64,000 nt of DNA from Desulfuromonadales bacterium (GTDB lineage: Bacteria; Desulfobacterota; Desulfuromonadia; Desulfuromonadales; JAHYIW01): contig JARGFI010000005.1 of NCBI GenBank assembly GCA_029210745.1, positions 1-64,000 on the forward strand. Reading direction: 5' to 3'. The notes under the pieces were generated by a model. That model had not been told where the DNA came from, did no database searches, and saw only the letters and a list, made by a program, of their open reading frames with translations. How positions within the stretch are numbered: position 1 is the first letter of the stretch; each line of letters opens with the position of its first letter. Below are positions 1 to 8,189 of this stretch, piece after piece. Made by a program: the position numbers and the translations under genes.

Positions 1-1
1 A

Positions 2-112
2 CGCGATCTGTGGCTGTTTGACCAGAAAAAAGATGAAGTCGGCAAGGTAGCGGGGGTTGTGGGTTGGGACGAATTTATCCTGTATCTTGACCTCCCCGGT
101 GGAATACGGTAG
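2..112 (+). CDS. C-terminal end of an unidentified protein (cut by window start)
   Basis: An open frame enters from the left edge and ends in TAG. About 36 residues are visible, beginning RDLWLFDQKK and ending YLDLPGGIR. They contain no motif I recognise. The stop lies 33 bases before the start of the radical SAM gene, so the two may share a transcript. It could also be a chance open frame, but the acidic/aromatic composition and the close spacing favour a real gene end. Confidence 0.5.
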   Translation, partial: RDLWLFDQKKDEVGKVAGVVGWDEFILYLDLPGGIR

Positions 113-145
113 CTTCACCGGACACACACAGGAGCATGTTGGACA

Positions 146-1879
146 ATGTCGCACTATACAGAAGCAAAACGGCGCAAGCGCCTGGCTGGTGAACAGGGCG
201 CGGTGCTCAAACCGTGGGGAACCAGGGTGACGGTTGCACTGCTCTACCCGAACACTTATGCCCAGGCGATGTGCAACCTCGGTTTTTTGACCATCTATCA
301 TTTACTCAACAGTCGTGACGATATCTTGTGTGAACGTTTTTTTCTCCCCGATAAAGAGGAGCTGTCCGCGTTCGGCCAAGGCGCTGCGCCGCTGGTCTCC
401 CTCGAATCGGGGCGTGCGTTGCGCGATTTTGATCTGGTTGCCATCTCGATTTCGTTTGAAAATGATTATCTGCACCTGCCGACCCTCTTTGAGCTGGGAC
501 GGTTACCTCTTTTTGCGCTCGATCGCGATGCACACGCGCCGCTGGTGCTGTGCGGCGGGGTCTGCTCCTTCATCAATCCGGAACCTCTCGCCGAGATCAT
601 GGATCTGTTCGTTGTCGGTGAAGGGGAGCCGGTTCTGCCTGTGCTGCTCGATCTGTTGACCGGCGCAACCGCCTCGCGCACCGAACTGCTCAAGGCTTGC
701 GCAAGGATCCCCGGTGTCTACGTCCCGTCCCTTTACGCCGCGCGCTATCATGACGATGGCACCTTTGCCGGACACCGCGCCGCCGCGGGAGCTCCGGCGC
801 GGATCGTCCGCCAATGGCTGCCTGACCTTGATCGCTCGGCAAGCCGTTCTTTTGTACACAGTGCCGAAAGTGAATTTGGCGACATGTCGCTGGTTGAGAT
901 TTCGCGCGGTTGCAGCCGTGGCTGTCGCTTCTGCGCCGCAGGGTTTGTCTATCTCCCCCCGCGTGAACGCAGTCTTGCCGTGCTGGTTGATCAGGTGGCC
1001 GCTGGTCTGTGCCAACGCAATAAAATCGGATTGATCAGCCCGTCGGTCTCCGATCATGCGGCCCTTGCTCCTTTGCAACAGGAAATCCTTGCTCGCGGCG
1101 GAGAATTTTCGATGTCGAGTCTGCGCATCGATTCGATTGATGCCGGGCATGTGGTGGCGTTGCTCGCGGCGGGGCATCGCAGTGTGGCCCTCGCCCCGGA
1201 GGCCGCGAGTCAGCGGCTGCGCAACCTGATCAACAAAAGCCTCGACGAGACGCAGATCCTTGACGCCGTCAAGACTCTGGCCGCAGGGGGGATGCTGAAT
1301 CTCAAACTCTATTTTCTGCTCGGGCTGCCGACGGAGACCGATGCGGATATCGACGCCCTGCTGGCGCTGACGGAAAAGATCCGCTCGATATGGCTGGAGG
1401 CCGGGCGGAGTCGGGGACGACTCGGTAAGATCATCTTGTCAGTAAACCCGTTTATCCCTAAACCGTTCACCCCGTTACAATGGGCAGCGATGGAGGGGAA
1501 GTCCTCACTGGAGCGTAAATTCAAGCGGTTGCGCACGGCGCTGGCAAAAGTGCCGAACACCGAGATACATTTTGAATCACTCAAAGCCGCTCGTTTGCAG
1601 GCGCTGCTGGCAAGAGCCGATCGGCGGGTCGGTCGCGCCTTGCCGCTTCTGGCAGCGGGGGCGAATTTGGATGCGGCCTGTCGTGATACAGGAATCAGCC
1701 CCGATTTTTTCATTGAACGCCAGCGCGAAGATCAGGAAGCCTTTCCGTGGGAAATTATTGACAACGGCACCCGGCGCAGCTACTTGCGGGCGGAATACCG
1801 CGGGGCATTGGCGGGACAGTTGACTGCCCCATGTCATCCGGCCTGCCGACGTTGTGGCGTGTGTGGTGGCGGTGCGTGA
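146..1879 (+). CDS. B12-binding-type radical SAM protein of unknown substrate
   Basis: 577 residues. The N-terminal ~220 residues resemble the cobalamin-binding-like Rossmann region of YgiQ/TIGR03960-type radical SAM proteins (LCGGVC at 136-140, FVVGEGEP near 155). The radical SAM core follows, with the [4Fe-4S] motif CSRGCRFC (Cys256, Cys260, Cys263), SAM-binding stretches near SPSVSDH, and LAPEAASQRLR. The tail ends in a second cysteine cluster, CHPACRRCGVC (563-573), which could bind another metal or cluster. ATG follows a GGAG at 131-134. The class (radical SAM) is certain; the substrate is unknown. TIGR03960 relatives are often found near ribonuclease G genes, which I do not see here. 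Confidence 0.85.
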   Translation: MSHYTEAKRRKRLAGEQGAVLKPWGTRVTVALLYPNTYAQAMCNLGFLTIYHLLNSRDDILCERFFLPDKEELSAFGQGAAPLVSLESGRALRDFDLVAISISFENDYLHLPTLFELGRLPLFALDRDAHAPLVLCGGVCSFINPEPLAEIMDLFVVGEGEPVLPVLLDLLTGATASRTELLKACARIPGVYVPSLYAARYHDDGTFAGHRAAAGAPARIVRQWLPDLDRSASRSFVHSAESEFGDMSLVEISRGCSRGCRFCAAGFVYLPPRERSLAVLVDQVAAGLCQRNKIGLISPSVSDHAALAPLQQEILARGGEFSMSSLRIDSIDAGHVVALLAAGHRSVALAPEAASQRLRNLINKSLDETQILDAVKTLAAGGMLNLKLYFLLGLPTETDADIDALLALTEKIRSIWLEAGRSRGRLGKIILSVNPFIPKPFTPLQWAAMEGKSSLERKFKRLRTALAKVPNTEIHFESLKAARLQALLARADRRVGRALPLLAAGANLDAACRDTGISPDFFIERQREDQEAFPWEIIDNGTRRSYLRAEYRGALAGQLTAPCHPACRRCGVCGGGA

Positions 1880-2132
1880 TGCTCCGCGTCATCTCTGGGT
1901 TTTGACCGGAAAGTTCAGTGATACGGCGGATAAAAATTAGTGGCTATGTATAATGCTTGCTAATAAAATTCTTTGAGATGTTGCTATTTTGCTCTATGTT
2001 GCTGATTTTAAAGAGAATGTCTGTGAAGTAGTGTTGTGGTGAGATGGCCCCGCAGCTGTGGGGCTGCTGCGCGCATGATTATTGCAAGTTCGGGTATCAT
2101 TCTATGATACTCATCACTGTTGCGAGGTCCGC

Positions 2133-2885
2133 GTGAAAAAGCCTTTAATCGCCGTGTGTTATCGTGGGCAGAAACTGGTCAAGCTGGCGAATATCCTCCA
2201 GCAAATGGGGTATCGGACGGAGTGCCGTCCAGACCCTGTCGATTTGTCGATGCTGGCCGGCAAGCGGATCCCCGATCTGCTGATTTTTGATCAGGAATCG
2301 TATGCCGCACTTGCCGACCAGTTAAGCCAGCGGGGGGTGCAGATGCCGGTAATCGTCGCCGGTACCCCGGACACCATCCCGGCGAAGTACAACCCGCACG
2401 ATTATCTGTCGCAGCCGGACGATGTTGACTCAATCCATGATCTGCTCACCCGTCATCTGGCCAGCTTTTCCCGCCAGCACCTGCGGATCGCTGTGCGCCT
2501 GCCGGGAATCTATTCCCTCGACGGTCAGGACGAGCTGTGCGATATCCACAGTCTGGGCACGGGTGGAGTCTTTCTGCAAACCCAGAGCCTGCGCCTCGGC
2601 AGGGACCATCAGCTGCAACTGGTGATTCCGCTGCTGGGGATGAAACGCGAACTGGAAATCACCGGCCAGGTGATTTATCAGGTCTTGCCGAGTGCGGAGA
2701 ATAATTACAACCAGGGCATCGGCATTCAGTTTACCGACGCCTGCCCCGCAGACATCAAGATGCTCCGCGACTACATCTATTTTGCCCTGCTCAACGGGCA
2801 TCACGGGATCGCCGAGGTGCACTCTTTTGATGAGCAGTTGAAGCCGAAAATGCCGACGATGGGCATGGCGCTGCGTTTCAGCTGA
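2133..2885 (+). CDS. PilZ-domain protein, putative c-di-GMP effector
   Basis: 250 residues from a GTG start preceded by GAGG; the frame stays open upstream to 2082, but that part has no ribosome site. The N-terminal ~120 residues look like a degenerate receiver/Rossmann fold (LIAVCYRGQKLVKLANILQQ, IPDLLIFD). The C-terminal half is PilZ-like: a basic stretch LRIAVRLPG, then DIHSLGTGGVFLQT, matching the (D/N)xSxxG half of the c-di-GMP site, and a closing GIGIQFTD strand. A known family would bind c-di-GMP and act by protein contact. It lies alone between a 250-base spacer and a strong terminator. The target is unknown. Confidence 0.75.
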   Translation: MKKPLIAVCYRGQKLVKLANILQQMGYRTECRPDPVDLSMLAGKRIPDLLIFDQESYAALADQLSQRGVQMPVIVAGTPDTIPAKYNPHDYLSQPDDVDSIHDLLTRHLASFSRQHLRIAVRLPGIYSLDGQDELCDIHSLGTGGVFLQTQSLRLGRDHQLQLVIPLLGMKRELEITGQVIYQVLPSAENNYNQGIGIQFTDACPADIKMLRDYIYFALLNGHHGIAEVHSFDEQLKPKMPTMGMALRFS

Positions 2886-2911
2886 AGATCCAACTCATTG
2901 CTGCCATTTTT

Positions 2912-2951
2912 ACACGACAAGGCCCCTGGAATTCCGGGGGCCTTGTCGTGT
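2912..2951 (+). terminator. Rho-independent terminator after the PilZ gene
   Basis: A 15-base arm, ACACGACAAGGCCCC, is repeated as its exact complement after a ten-base spacer (TGGAATTCCG). Ts precede the 5' arm and TTT follows the 3' arm, so it could work in both directions. It separates the PilZ gene from the aldolase gene. Confidence 0.85.
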
Positions 2952-3112
2952 TTGGCGGCGATCCGGGTGTGCGCTGCAAGCAGCAGTTTACGCTGGACTA
3001 GAGAGGGGTGAACTGCTATTAATATCGTGGTTTTGGAGGGATATCGCGGTTGTTTATCCCGTTCGTCATTTATTTTATCAGCGGAACCGCACAGGATGGG
3101 AGGTCATCGATA

Positions 3113-4093
3113 ATGAGCGAGATGGTGCATTTTACGGAACTGGGTCTGGCCAACACCAGACAGATGTTTGCTCAGGCGTTTGCCGGCGGTTATGCGATTC
3201 CGGCCTATAACTTCAACAATCTCGAACAATTGCAGGCGATCATCACCGCCTGTGCCGAAACCGGGTCGCCGGTCATCATTCAGGTCAGCAAGGGGGCGCG
3301 GGAATATGCCAATGCCACCATGTTGCGCTACATGGCGCTCGGGGCGGTGAAGATGGCGCGGGAGATGGGTTCCACCATCCCGGTCTGTCTGCATCTTGAT
3401 CACGGCGATTCGTTCGAAATCTGCAAGTCGTGCGTCGATAACGGCTTTTCCTCGGTGATGATCGATGGTTCGCATCTCCCCTACGACGAAAACGTGGCCC
3501 TGACCAGAAAAGTCGTCGAATATGCGCATCAGTTTGACGTCACCGTCGAAGGGGAACTCGGCGTGCTCGCTGGTATTGAAGATGAGGTACAGGCCGCGGC
3601 TTCGACCTACACCAAGCCCGAAGAGGTTGAGGACTTCGTCAAAAAGACCGGCGTCGATTCGCTGGCAATCTCCATCGGCACCAGTCACGGTGCCTACAAG
3701 TTCAAGCTCAAGCCGGGGGAGTCGGTGCCGCCGCTGCGTTTCGATATCCTCGAAGAAGTCGAAAAACGCATCCCCGGTTTTCCGATTGTGCTCCACGGGG
3801 CATCAAGCGTGGTGCAGGACTACGTCACACTGATCAACCAGTACGGCGGCAAGATGGACGGCGCGGTCGGGGTGCCCGAAGAGCAGCTGCGCAAGGCGGC
3901 CAAGAGCGCCGTCTGCAAGATCAATATCGATTCCGACGGCCGCCTGGTAGTCACCGCCAAAGTCCGCGAATATCTCGCTAACCATCCCGGCGAATTTGAC
4001 CCGCGCAAATACCTTGGTGCCGCCCGTAAGGAACTGACCGAGCTGCTCAAGCACAAGAATGAAACGGTTCTCGGGAGTGCCGGTAAAGCCTGA
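3113..4093 (+). CDS. fba: Class II fructose-1,6-bisphosphate aldolase
   Basis: 326 residues from the ATG at 3113, which follows GGGAGG by nine bases; the frame continues upstream to a TTG at 3050 but adds only an unlikely hydrophobic leader. It cleaves fructose-1,6-bisphosphate to dihydroxyacetone phosphate and glyceraldehyde-3-phosphate, or condenses them in gluconeogenesis. Visible are the substrate-loop start AYNFNNLEQ, the zinc-site HLDHGDS, the active-site VMIDGSHLPYDEN, GELG, SIGTSHGAYKF and VLHGASS. It is transcribed alone; the next gene is separated by a leader with its own promoter and terminator. Confidence 0.95.
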   Translation: MSEMVHFTELGLANTRQMFAQAFAGGYAIPAYNFNNLEQLQAIITACAETGSPVIIQVSKGAREYANATMLRYMALGAVKMAREMGSTIPVCLHLDHGDSFEICKSCVDNGFSSVMIDGSHLPYDENVALTRKVVEYAHQFDVTVEGELGVLAGIEDEVQAAASTYTKPEEVEDFVKKTGVDSLAISIGTSHGAYKFKLKPGESVPPLRFDILEEVEKRIPGFPIVLHGASSVVQDYVTLINQYGGKMDGAVGVPEEQLRKAAKSAVCKINIDSDGRLVVTAKVREYLANHPGEFDPRKYLGAARKELTELLKHKNETVLGSAGKA

Positions 4094-4147
4094 TTGATGG
4101 CTTAGCCATTCTTTTTTGCTATGCTATGTTTTTCTACATGAACCGCT

Positions 4148-4175
4148 TTGCTGACCTCTGGACGCGTGTTATATT
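4148..4175 (+). promoter_or_regulatory. Predicted sigma-70 promoter for the leader before yacG-queDE
   Basis: TTGCTG and TATATT are separated by 16 bases, which would place a transcript start near 4181. It lies downstream of the aldolase stop and upstream of the attenuator-like leader. Confidence 0.5.
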
Positions 4176-4180
4176 CAGCA

Positions 4181-4295
4181 ACTGTTCAGAATTATAAGCT
4201 TTTGCGATTCACTATATGCGGTTCTGACAACCTTTGCCCCAGCTTCCCGCCCCACGCGGACTTGAGCCCTGATAGCTGGTTGTCAGGGCTCTTTG
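4181..4295 (+). ncRNA. Attenuator-like leader or small RNA with competing hairpins
   Basis: This 115-base non-coding stretch starts at a predicted promoter and ends in a hairpin plus TTT. The terminator arms are GAGCCCTGA (4264-4272) and TCAGGGCTC (4283-4291). A second perfect 9-bp pairing is possible between CTGACAACC (4224-4232) and GGTTGTCAG (4278-4286). It shares bases with the 3' terminator arm, so the two cannot form together. That is the layout of a transcription attenuator or riboswitch. The genes controlled would be yacG, queD and queE. It does not match the preQ1-I or preQ1-II consensus as I know them. It could instead be a free small RNA. Confidence 0.45.
4264..4295 (+). terminator. 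Terminator hairpin of the yacG-queDE leader
   Basis: Nine-base GC-rich arms with a ten-base loop, followed by TTTG. The T-run is short, so termination may be partial. It lies just before the ribosome site of yacG. Confidence 0.6.
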
Positions 4296-4311
4296 ATTGA
4301 ATTGGAGAGAA

Positions 4312-4533
4312 ATGAGCACACAACTCACCGTTAACTGTCCGATCTGTTGTAAAAAGGTCCGCTGGGAGGATAATCGTCATCGTCCGTTTTGTTCCGAACG
4401 CTGTCGTCTGATCGATCTTGGCCAATGGGCGGATGAGGGGTATCGTATCCCCGGACGCACGCCGATGGCTGATGAACTGGACAATCTGATCAAATTTCCC
4501 GGTGTTGATGACTCGGACCCCAAGGAGGAATGA
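4312..4533 (+). CDS. yacG: YacG, zinc-binding DNA gyrase inhibitor family
   Basis: 73 residues. The ATG at 4312 has GGAGA four bases upstream; an upstream TTG at 4297 would add only five residues. The family binds one zinc through two CxxC/CxxxC pairs, seen here as CPICCKK and FCSERC, followed by the signature [16 protein letters not shown]. coli YacG binds GyrB and blocks DNA binding by gyrase. It is three bases upstream of queD and appears to be the first gene of a three-gene operon with queD and queE. Why it travels with queuosine genes is not obvious. Confidence 0.93.
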   Translation: MSTQLTVNCPICCKKVRWEDNRHRPFCSERCRLIDLGQWADEGYRIPGRTPMADELDNLIKFPGVDDSDPKEE

Positions 4534-4536
4534 CGC

Positions 4537-4908
4537 ATGTATCGATTGAAAATTCAGACCCACTTTGCCTCGGCGCATAATCTGATTAATTATCAGGGGG
4601 AATGCGAAAATCTCCACGGGCACAACTGGAAGGTGGAAGTCACCGTTGCTGCGCGTGAACTTGATGTCGCGGGGCTGGGGATCGATTTCAGGATTCTCAA
4701 ACGTGAGAGCGCGGCGGTTGTAAAGCTGCTGGATCATAAATATCTCAATCAGATTCCGCCCTTTGATAAAATCAGCCCATCGTCGGAAAATATTGCGCGT
4801 TTTCTTTTTGAACAACTCGGTGATTGTCTGAACAGCGACAATGTAGCCGTCGAGTTGGTGAATGTTTGGGAATCTGACTATGCCTGTGCCAGCTACAGCC
4901 TCACCTGA
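4537..4908 (+). CDS. queD: 6-carboxy-5,6,7,8-tetrahydropterin synthase
   Basis: 123 residues, the usual QueD length. It converts dihydroneopterin triphosphate to 6-carboxytetrahydropterin, the second step to the 7-deazaguanine core of queuosine. The zinc and catalytic motifs are HFASAHNL, CENLHGHNW (Cys and the HxH pair) and LLDHKYLN, with a C-terminal VWES carrying the conserved Glu. It follows yacG by three bases with GGAGG inside the yacG end, and its last 29 bases overlap queE. The cytosolic product feeds QueE directly. Confidence 0.95.
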   Translation: MYRLKIQTHFASAHNLINYQGECENLHGHNWKVEVTVAARELDVAGLGIDFRILKRESAAVVKLLDHKYLNQIPPFDKISPSSENIARFLFEQLGDCLNSDNVAVELVNVWESDYACASYSLT

Positions 4909-5635
4909 TATCCCGCTTATTGAAATATTTTCCTCGTTACAGGGGGAGGGCTTGCAGATCGGCTGCCGACAGGTTTTTATCCGCTTTCCCGGCTGCCAGC
5001 TCGACTGCGCCTATTGTGATACCAAATTTGAAGCGCGCGATATTTGCCGCATCGAAACCCTTCCCGGTAATGGCGTTTTTCGTCATGTGTCGAATCCCCT
5101 TTCTCTTTTCTCGGTCATCGATGTGATTGACGGCTGGCAGCTGCAACTGCCGCATCAAGCGATCAGTATTACCGGCGGTGAGCCGTTGCTTCATGCCGCG
5201 CAGCTGTCGGCCTGGTTGCCTGTTCTGCGGCAACGGCTGCCGATCGTGCTCGAAACAAATGGCTTGTTGACGCCACAACTGATAGAACTCCGGCCACATA
5301 TCGATTTTATCTCCACGGATATCAAGCTCCCCTCGGTTTCTGGTCAGGCCGATTTGTGGGGTCAGCACGAGGCTTTTTTGCGTGAGCTGCATCCCCTTGA
5401 AGGGCAGATCAAGGTGGTGGTGTCCGCACAGACCAATCCGGCGGAAATAAGCCGCGCCGCACAGCTGGCGGGAGCTTATGCCCCGCATCTACCGTTGATC
5501 CTGCAACCGGAAACCCGCGCCGGAGTGCCGTCAGTCTCCGGTGAGCGACTCCTTGAATGGCAGTGTCTGGCGAGTCGTTATCATGCTCAGGTCAGGGTTA
5601 TCCCGCAGATGCACCCCTTGCTCGGCTTGCTTTAG
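4880..5635 (+). CDS. queE: 7-carboxy-7-deazaguanine synthase, radical SAM
   Basis: 251 residues from the ATG at 4880 (GGGAA upstream); an in-frame ATG at 4862 is also possible. It rearranges 6-carboxytetrahydropterin to 7-carboxy-7-deazaguanine using SAM and Mg2+. The N-terminal IEIFSSLQGEG is typical of the family. The cluster motif is CQLDCAYC (CX3CX2C), followed by SITGGEPLLH and the end signature IPQMHPLLGLL. It overlaps queD, which implies translational coupling. QueC and FolE, needed between GTP and preQ0, are not in the window. Confidence 0.94.
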   Translation: MPVPATASPDIPLIEIFSSLQGEGLQIGCRQVFIRFPGCQLDCAYCDTKFEARDICRIETLPGNGVFRHVSNPLSLFSVIDVIDGWQLQLPHQAISITGGEPLLHAAQLSAWLPVLRQRLPIVLETNGLLTPQLIELRPHIDFISTDIKLPSVSGQADLWGQHEAFLRELHPLEGQIKVVVSAQTNPAEISRAAQLAGAYAPHLPLILQPETRAGVPSVSGERLLEWQCLASRYHAQVRVIPQMHPLLGLL

Positions 5636-5682
5636 CGTGAAGTAGAAATCCACAGGTGTGTTTTCGCACCAAACCAAATATC

Positions 5683-5711
5683 TTGACAGCCTTTTGTTAA
5701 TTGCCTATATT
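5683..5711 (+). promoter_or_regulatory. Sigma-70 promoter of fur-feoB
   Basis: A perfect TTGACA (5683-5688) and TATATT (5706-5711) are spaced by 17 bases. It lies 27 bases before the fur start, and its -10 box sits inside a Fur box. Confidence 0.8.
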
Positions 5712-5724
5712 GATAATCATTTTC
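5706..5724 (+). promoter_or_regulatory. Fur box overlapping the -10 element
   Basis: By my alignment the 19 bases here agree with the classic Fur consensus (GATAATGATAATCATTATC) at 16 positions. Because it covers the -10 hexamer, Fur-Fe2+ binding would block RNA polymerase. This implies autoregulated, iron-repressed expression of fur and the feo genes downstream. Confidence 0.75.
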
Positions 5725-5737
5725 ATGTGGAGGCGAT

Positions 5738-6166
5738 ATGGAAGAGGGTTTTGAAAAGTTTCGGCAGTACCTCTGTGAAAAAGGTTTGAAATCGACCCGG
5801 CAGCGCAAAATTATTCTTAAAGCGTTTCTGAAATCAACTTCCCACTTGTCGACCGAAGATCTTTATCTCAGTCTACGTAAAAAATACCCAGGGATCGGTT
5901 ATGCGACCGTTTACCGGACGCTCAAGTTGTTTGCCGAATGTGGCATTGCTGAAGAGCAGAATTTTGGTGACGGCCAGACCCGTTTTGAGCCTTCTCATCA
6001 GGAAAATCATCACGATCATCTTGTGTGTACCGCTTGTCACTCCATTATCGAGTTTGAGAATCCGCAAATTGAAAAACTGCAGGAAGAGGTCGCGGCCAAT
6101 CACGGCTTTACAACGACTCATCACCGCCTTGAACTCTATGGGTTGTGTCATAAATGTTCATCCTGA
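5738..6166 (+). CDS. fur: Fur-family ferric uptake regulator
   Basis: 142 residues, typical for the family. The N-terminal winged helix contains KSTRQRKIILKAFL and the recognition region GYATVYRTLKLF. The C-terminal dimer/metal domain has HQENHHDHLVCTACHSIIEF and ends CHKCSS, giving the two CxxC pairs of the structural zinc site. A GGAGG precedes the ATG. It is first in a run with feoB, a Cys-rich protein, a DtxR-type regulator and an exonuclease. The overlapping Fur box and iron transporter context favour Fur over PerR or Zur. Confidence 0.92.
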   Translation: MEEGFEKFRQYLCEKGLKSTRQRKIILKAFLKSTSHLSTEDLYLSLRKKYPGIGYATVYRTLKLFAECGIAEEQNFGDGQTRFEPSHQENHHDHLVCTACHSIIEFENPQIEKLQEEVAANHGFTTTHHRLELYGLCHKCSS

Positions 6167-6218
6167 CACCTGTTTGTTTTTGATTTGAATATGATGTTCA
6201 TTTTTACAAGGAATAATG

Positions 6219-8189
6219 ATGTCTGATCAACGCGTGGGCGACAATTCCGGGGGGTTGCCTCAAATACTTCTGGTCGGTAATCCGAATGTGGGCAAGAGCG
6301 TCCTCTTTAACGCCCTGACGGGGACGTACACGACCGTTTCCAATTATCCCGGGACCTCCGTTGAGGTTTCGCGAGGTACCTGCGAGATTGACGGGCGGCG
6401 TTTTGAAGTTCTTGATACGCCCGGTATGTACGCACTCATGCCGATCACTGAAGAGGAGCGTGTGGCCCGCGAAATTTTGCTGGACGAAACAGCGCATCTC
6501 GTTTTGCATGTTGTTGACGCCCGCAATTTGGAGCGGATGCTGCCGATGACATTGCAGTTGGTTGAGGCGGGACTGCCGGTCGCGCTGGTCGTCAATATTC
6601 TTGACGAGGCGGAACGCATCGGCATGCAGATTAATCTCGAATTGCTGCAGGAAAAACTTGGCATTCCGGTGATCGGTACGGCGATTGCGCGTAAACGTGG
6701 TGTGAAGGAATTGCGCAGTGTCATCGCCGATTATGTGGATAAGCGCACGGCCTGCTTCGGTTACGCTGCCGACCTGGAACGGGATATCGAGAAGGTTGTT
6801 GCCACGCTGGAGGGTGAATATCGCATCAAGCCACGCGCCGTTGCGTTATTGTTGCTGCAAAAAGATGAAGATCTGTTGCGCATCGTCCAGGAGTCCGAAG
6901 GGGATCGTTTTGGTCACATTATGGCGACGCTTAACGAAGTAACTTTTGCGCGGCGCAGTGATCTGCACCTGCGCATTAATCTGGAACGCAAACGGGTCTG
7001 TCGCGGATTGTTGCAGGGGGTCATTAGCGAGGAGCAGGGGCGACGCCCGCCGTTTGCTGAGCGTCTTTCGGCCTGGACCATGAATCCGGTGAGCGGGGGG
7101 GCGCTGCTGCTGATCGTTCTCTATTTTGGTTTTTACAAATTCGTTGGCGGTTTTGGTGCCGGAACGGTGGTCGATTTTCTTGAAGGGACGATTTTTGAAG
7201 GGCACCTGAACCCCTGGATGATTTCACACGCTGATCAATATATCCCCTGGTACTGGCTGCATGAACTGCTGGTCGGAGAATACGGCATTCTGACGTTGGC
7301 GATTCGCTACGCTGTTGCGCTGGTGATGCCGATCGTCGGGGCTTTCTTTATTGCTTTTTCCATCATTGAGGATACGGGCTATTTTCCGCGACTGGCGATG
7401 CTGGTTGATCGGATTTTTAAACGTATCGGGCTCAATGGTCGGGCGGTGATCCCGTTGGTCCTCGGTTTCGGTTGCGACACCATGGCGACGATGGTAACGC
7501 GTACCCTGGAAACGGTGCGTGAGCGGATTCTCGCCACCGTTCTGCTGGCGCTGGCAATCCCGTGCAGTGCTCAACTCGGCGTTATCCTTGGTCTGCTCGC
7601 CGAAGTGCCGGGGGCTTTACTCATTTGGTCATCTGTGCTGATGGGTGTTTTTATGCTTGTTGGCTTGTTGGCTGCCAGGCTGGTGCCAGGTGAACGTCCG
7701 ATGTTTTACATGGAAATTCCGCCGTTACGTCTGCCGCAACCGCGCAATGTACTGGTCAAAACCCTGACGCGGATGCAATGGTATTTTTTCGAGATATTCC
7801 CTCTTTTCGTGATTGCATCCGTCCTGCTCTGGGCGGGTAAAATGACCGGTGGCCTCGATTATCTGGTGCGTGGCATGAACCCGGTGATGCGCCTGCTCGG
7901 GTTGCCGCCTGAAGCGTCCGCGGCGTTTATTTTCGGTTTTTTTCGCCGCGATTTTGGTGCCGCCGGGCTTTATGATTTACAGAGTAATGGATTATTGACA
8001 GCAGTGCAGCTGACCGTCGCAGCGGTTACTCTGACCCTCTTTGTCCCCTGTGTTGCCCAGTTTCTGGTCATGCGCAAGGAGCGGGGCTGGCGGGTATCGC
8101 TGGGGATTTTTACCGTCGTCACCGCACTTGCATTTTCGGTCGGCTTCATCCTCAACCGGTTGCTCTTGACTTCGGGAGTGTTAAGTTGA
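6219..8189 (+). CDS. feoB: Ferrous iron transporter FeoB
   Basis: 656 residues from the second of two tandem ATGs; AAGGA is spaced better for it than for the ATG at 6216. The N-terminal G domain has GNPNVGKSVLFNALTG (G1), NYPGTSVEV (G2), DTPGMYAL (G3) and NILDEAE (G4). Two inner-membrane gate domains follow, with IIEDTGYFPRLAMLVDRI and GFGCDTMATMVTRTLE, and the C-terminal FFRRDFGAAGL. It imports Fe2+ across the inner membrane. There is no separate feoA; a FeoA domain is instead fused to the regulator two genes downstream. Confidence 0.95.
   Translation: MSDQRVGDNSGGLPQILLVGNPNVGKSVLFNALTGTYTTVSNYPGTSVEVSRGTCEIDGRRFEVLDTPGMYALMPITEEERVAREILLDETAHLVLHVVDARNLERMLPMTLQLVEAGLPVALVVNILDEAERIGMQINLELLQEKLGIPVIGTAIARKRGVKELRSVIADYVDKRTACFGYAADLERDIEKVVATLEGEYRIKPRAVALLLLQKDEDLLRIVQESEGDRFGHIMATLNEVTFARRSDLHLRINLERKRVCRGLLQGVISEEQGRRPPFAERLSAWTMNPVSGGALLLIVLYFGFYKFVGGFGAGTVVDFLEGTIFEGHLNPWMISHADQYIPWYWLHELLVGEYGILTLAIRYAVALVMPIVGAFFIAFSIIEDTGYFPRLAMLVDRIFKRIGLNGRAVIPLVLGFGCDTMATMVTRTLETVRERILATVLLALAIPCSAQLGVILGLLAEVPGALLIWSSVLMGVFMLVGLLAARLVPGERPMFYMEIPPLRLPQPRNVLVKTLTRMQWYFFEIFPLFVIASVLLWAGKMTGGLDYLVRGMNPVMRLLGLPPEASAAFIFGFFRRDFGAAGLYDLQSNGLLTAVQLTVAAVTLTLFVPCVAQFLVMRKERGWRVSLGIFTVVTALAFSVGFILNRLLLTSGVLS

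Noticed and set aside
503-1177. 224-residue open frame on the minus strand inside the radical SAM gene
   Set aside because: It is a shadow of the real gene: no ribosome site, no motif, and the plus strand carries the conserved radical SAM core.
1880-2132. c-di-GMP (GEMM) riboswitch before the PilZ gene
   Set aside because: The spacer has a CCCC/GGGG hairpin near 2050 and a TATAAT near 1949, but the GEMM core sequences are absent.
3104-3796. 230-residue minus-strand frame over the aldolase gene
   Set aside because: Its protein has no recognisable family, whereas the plus strand encodes a full aldolase with active-site motifs.
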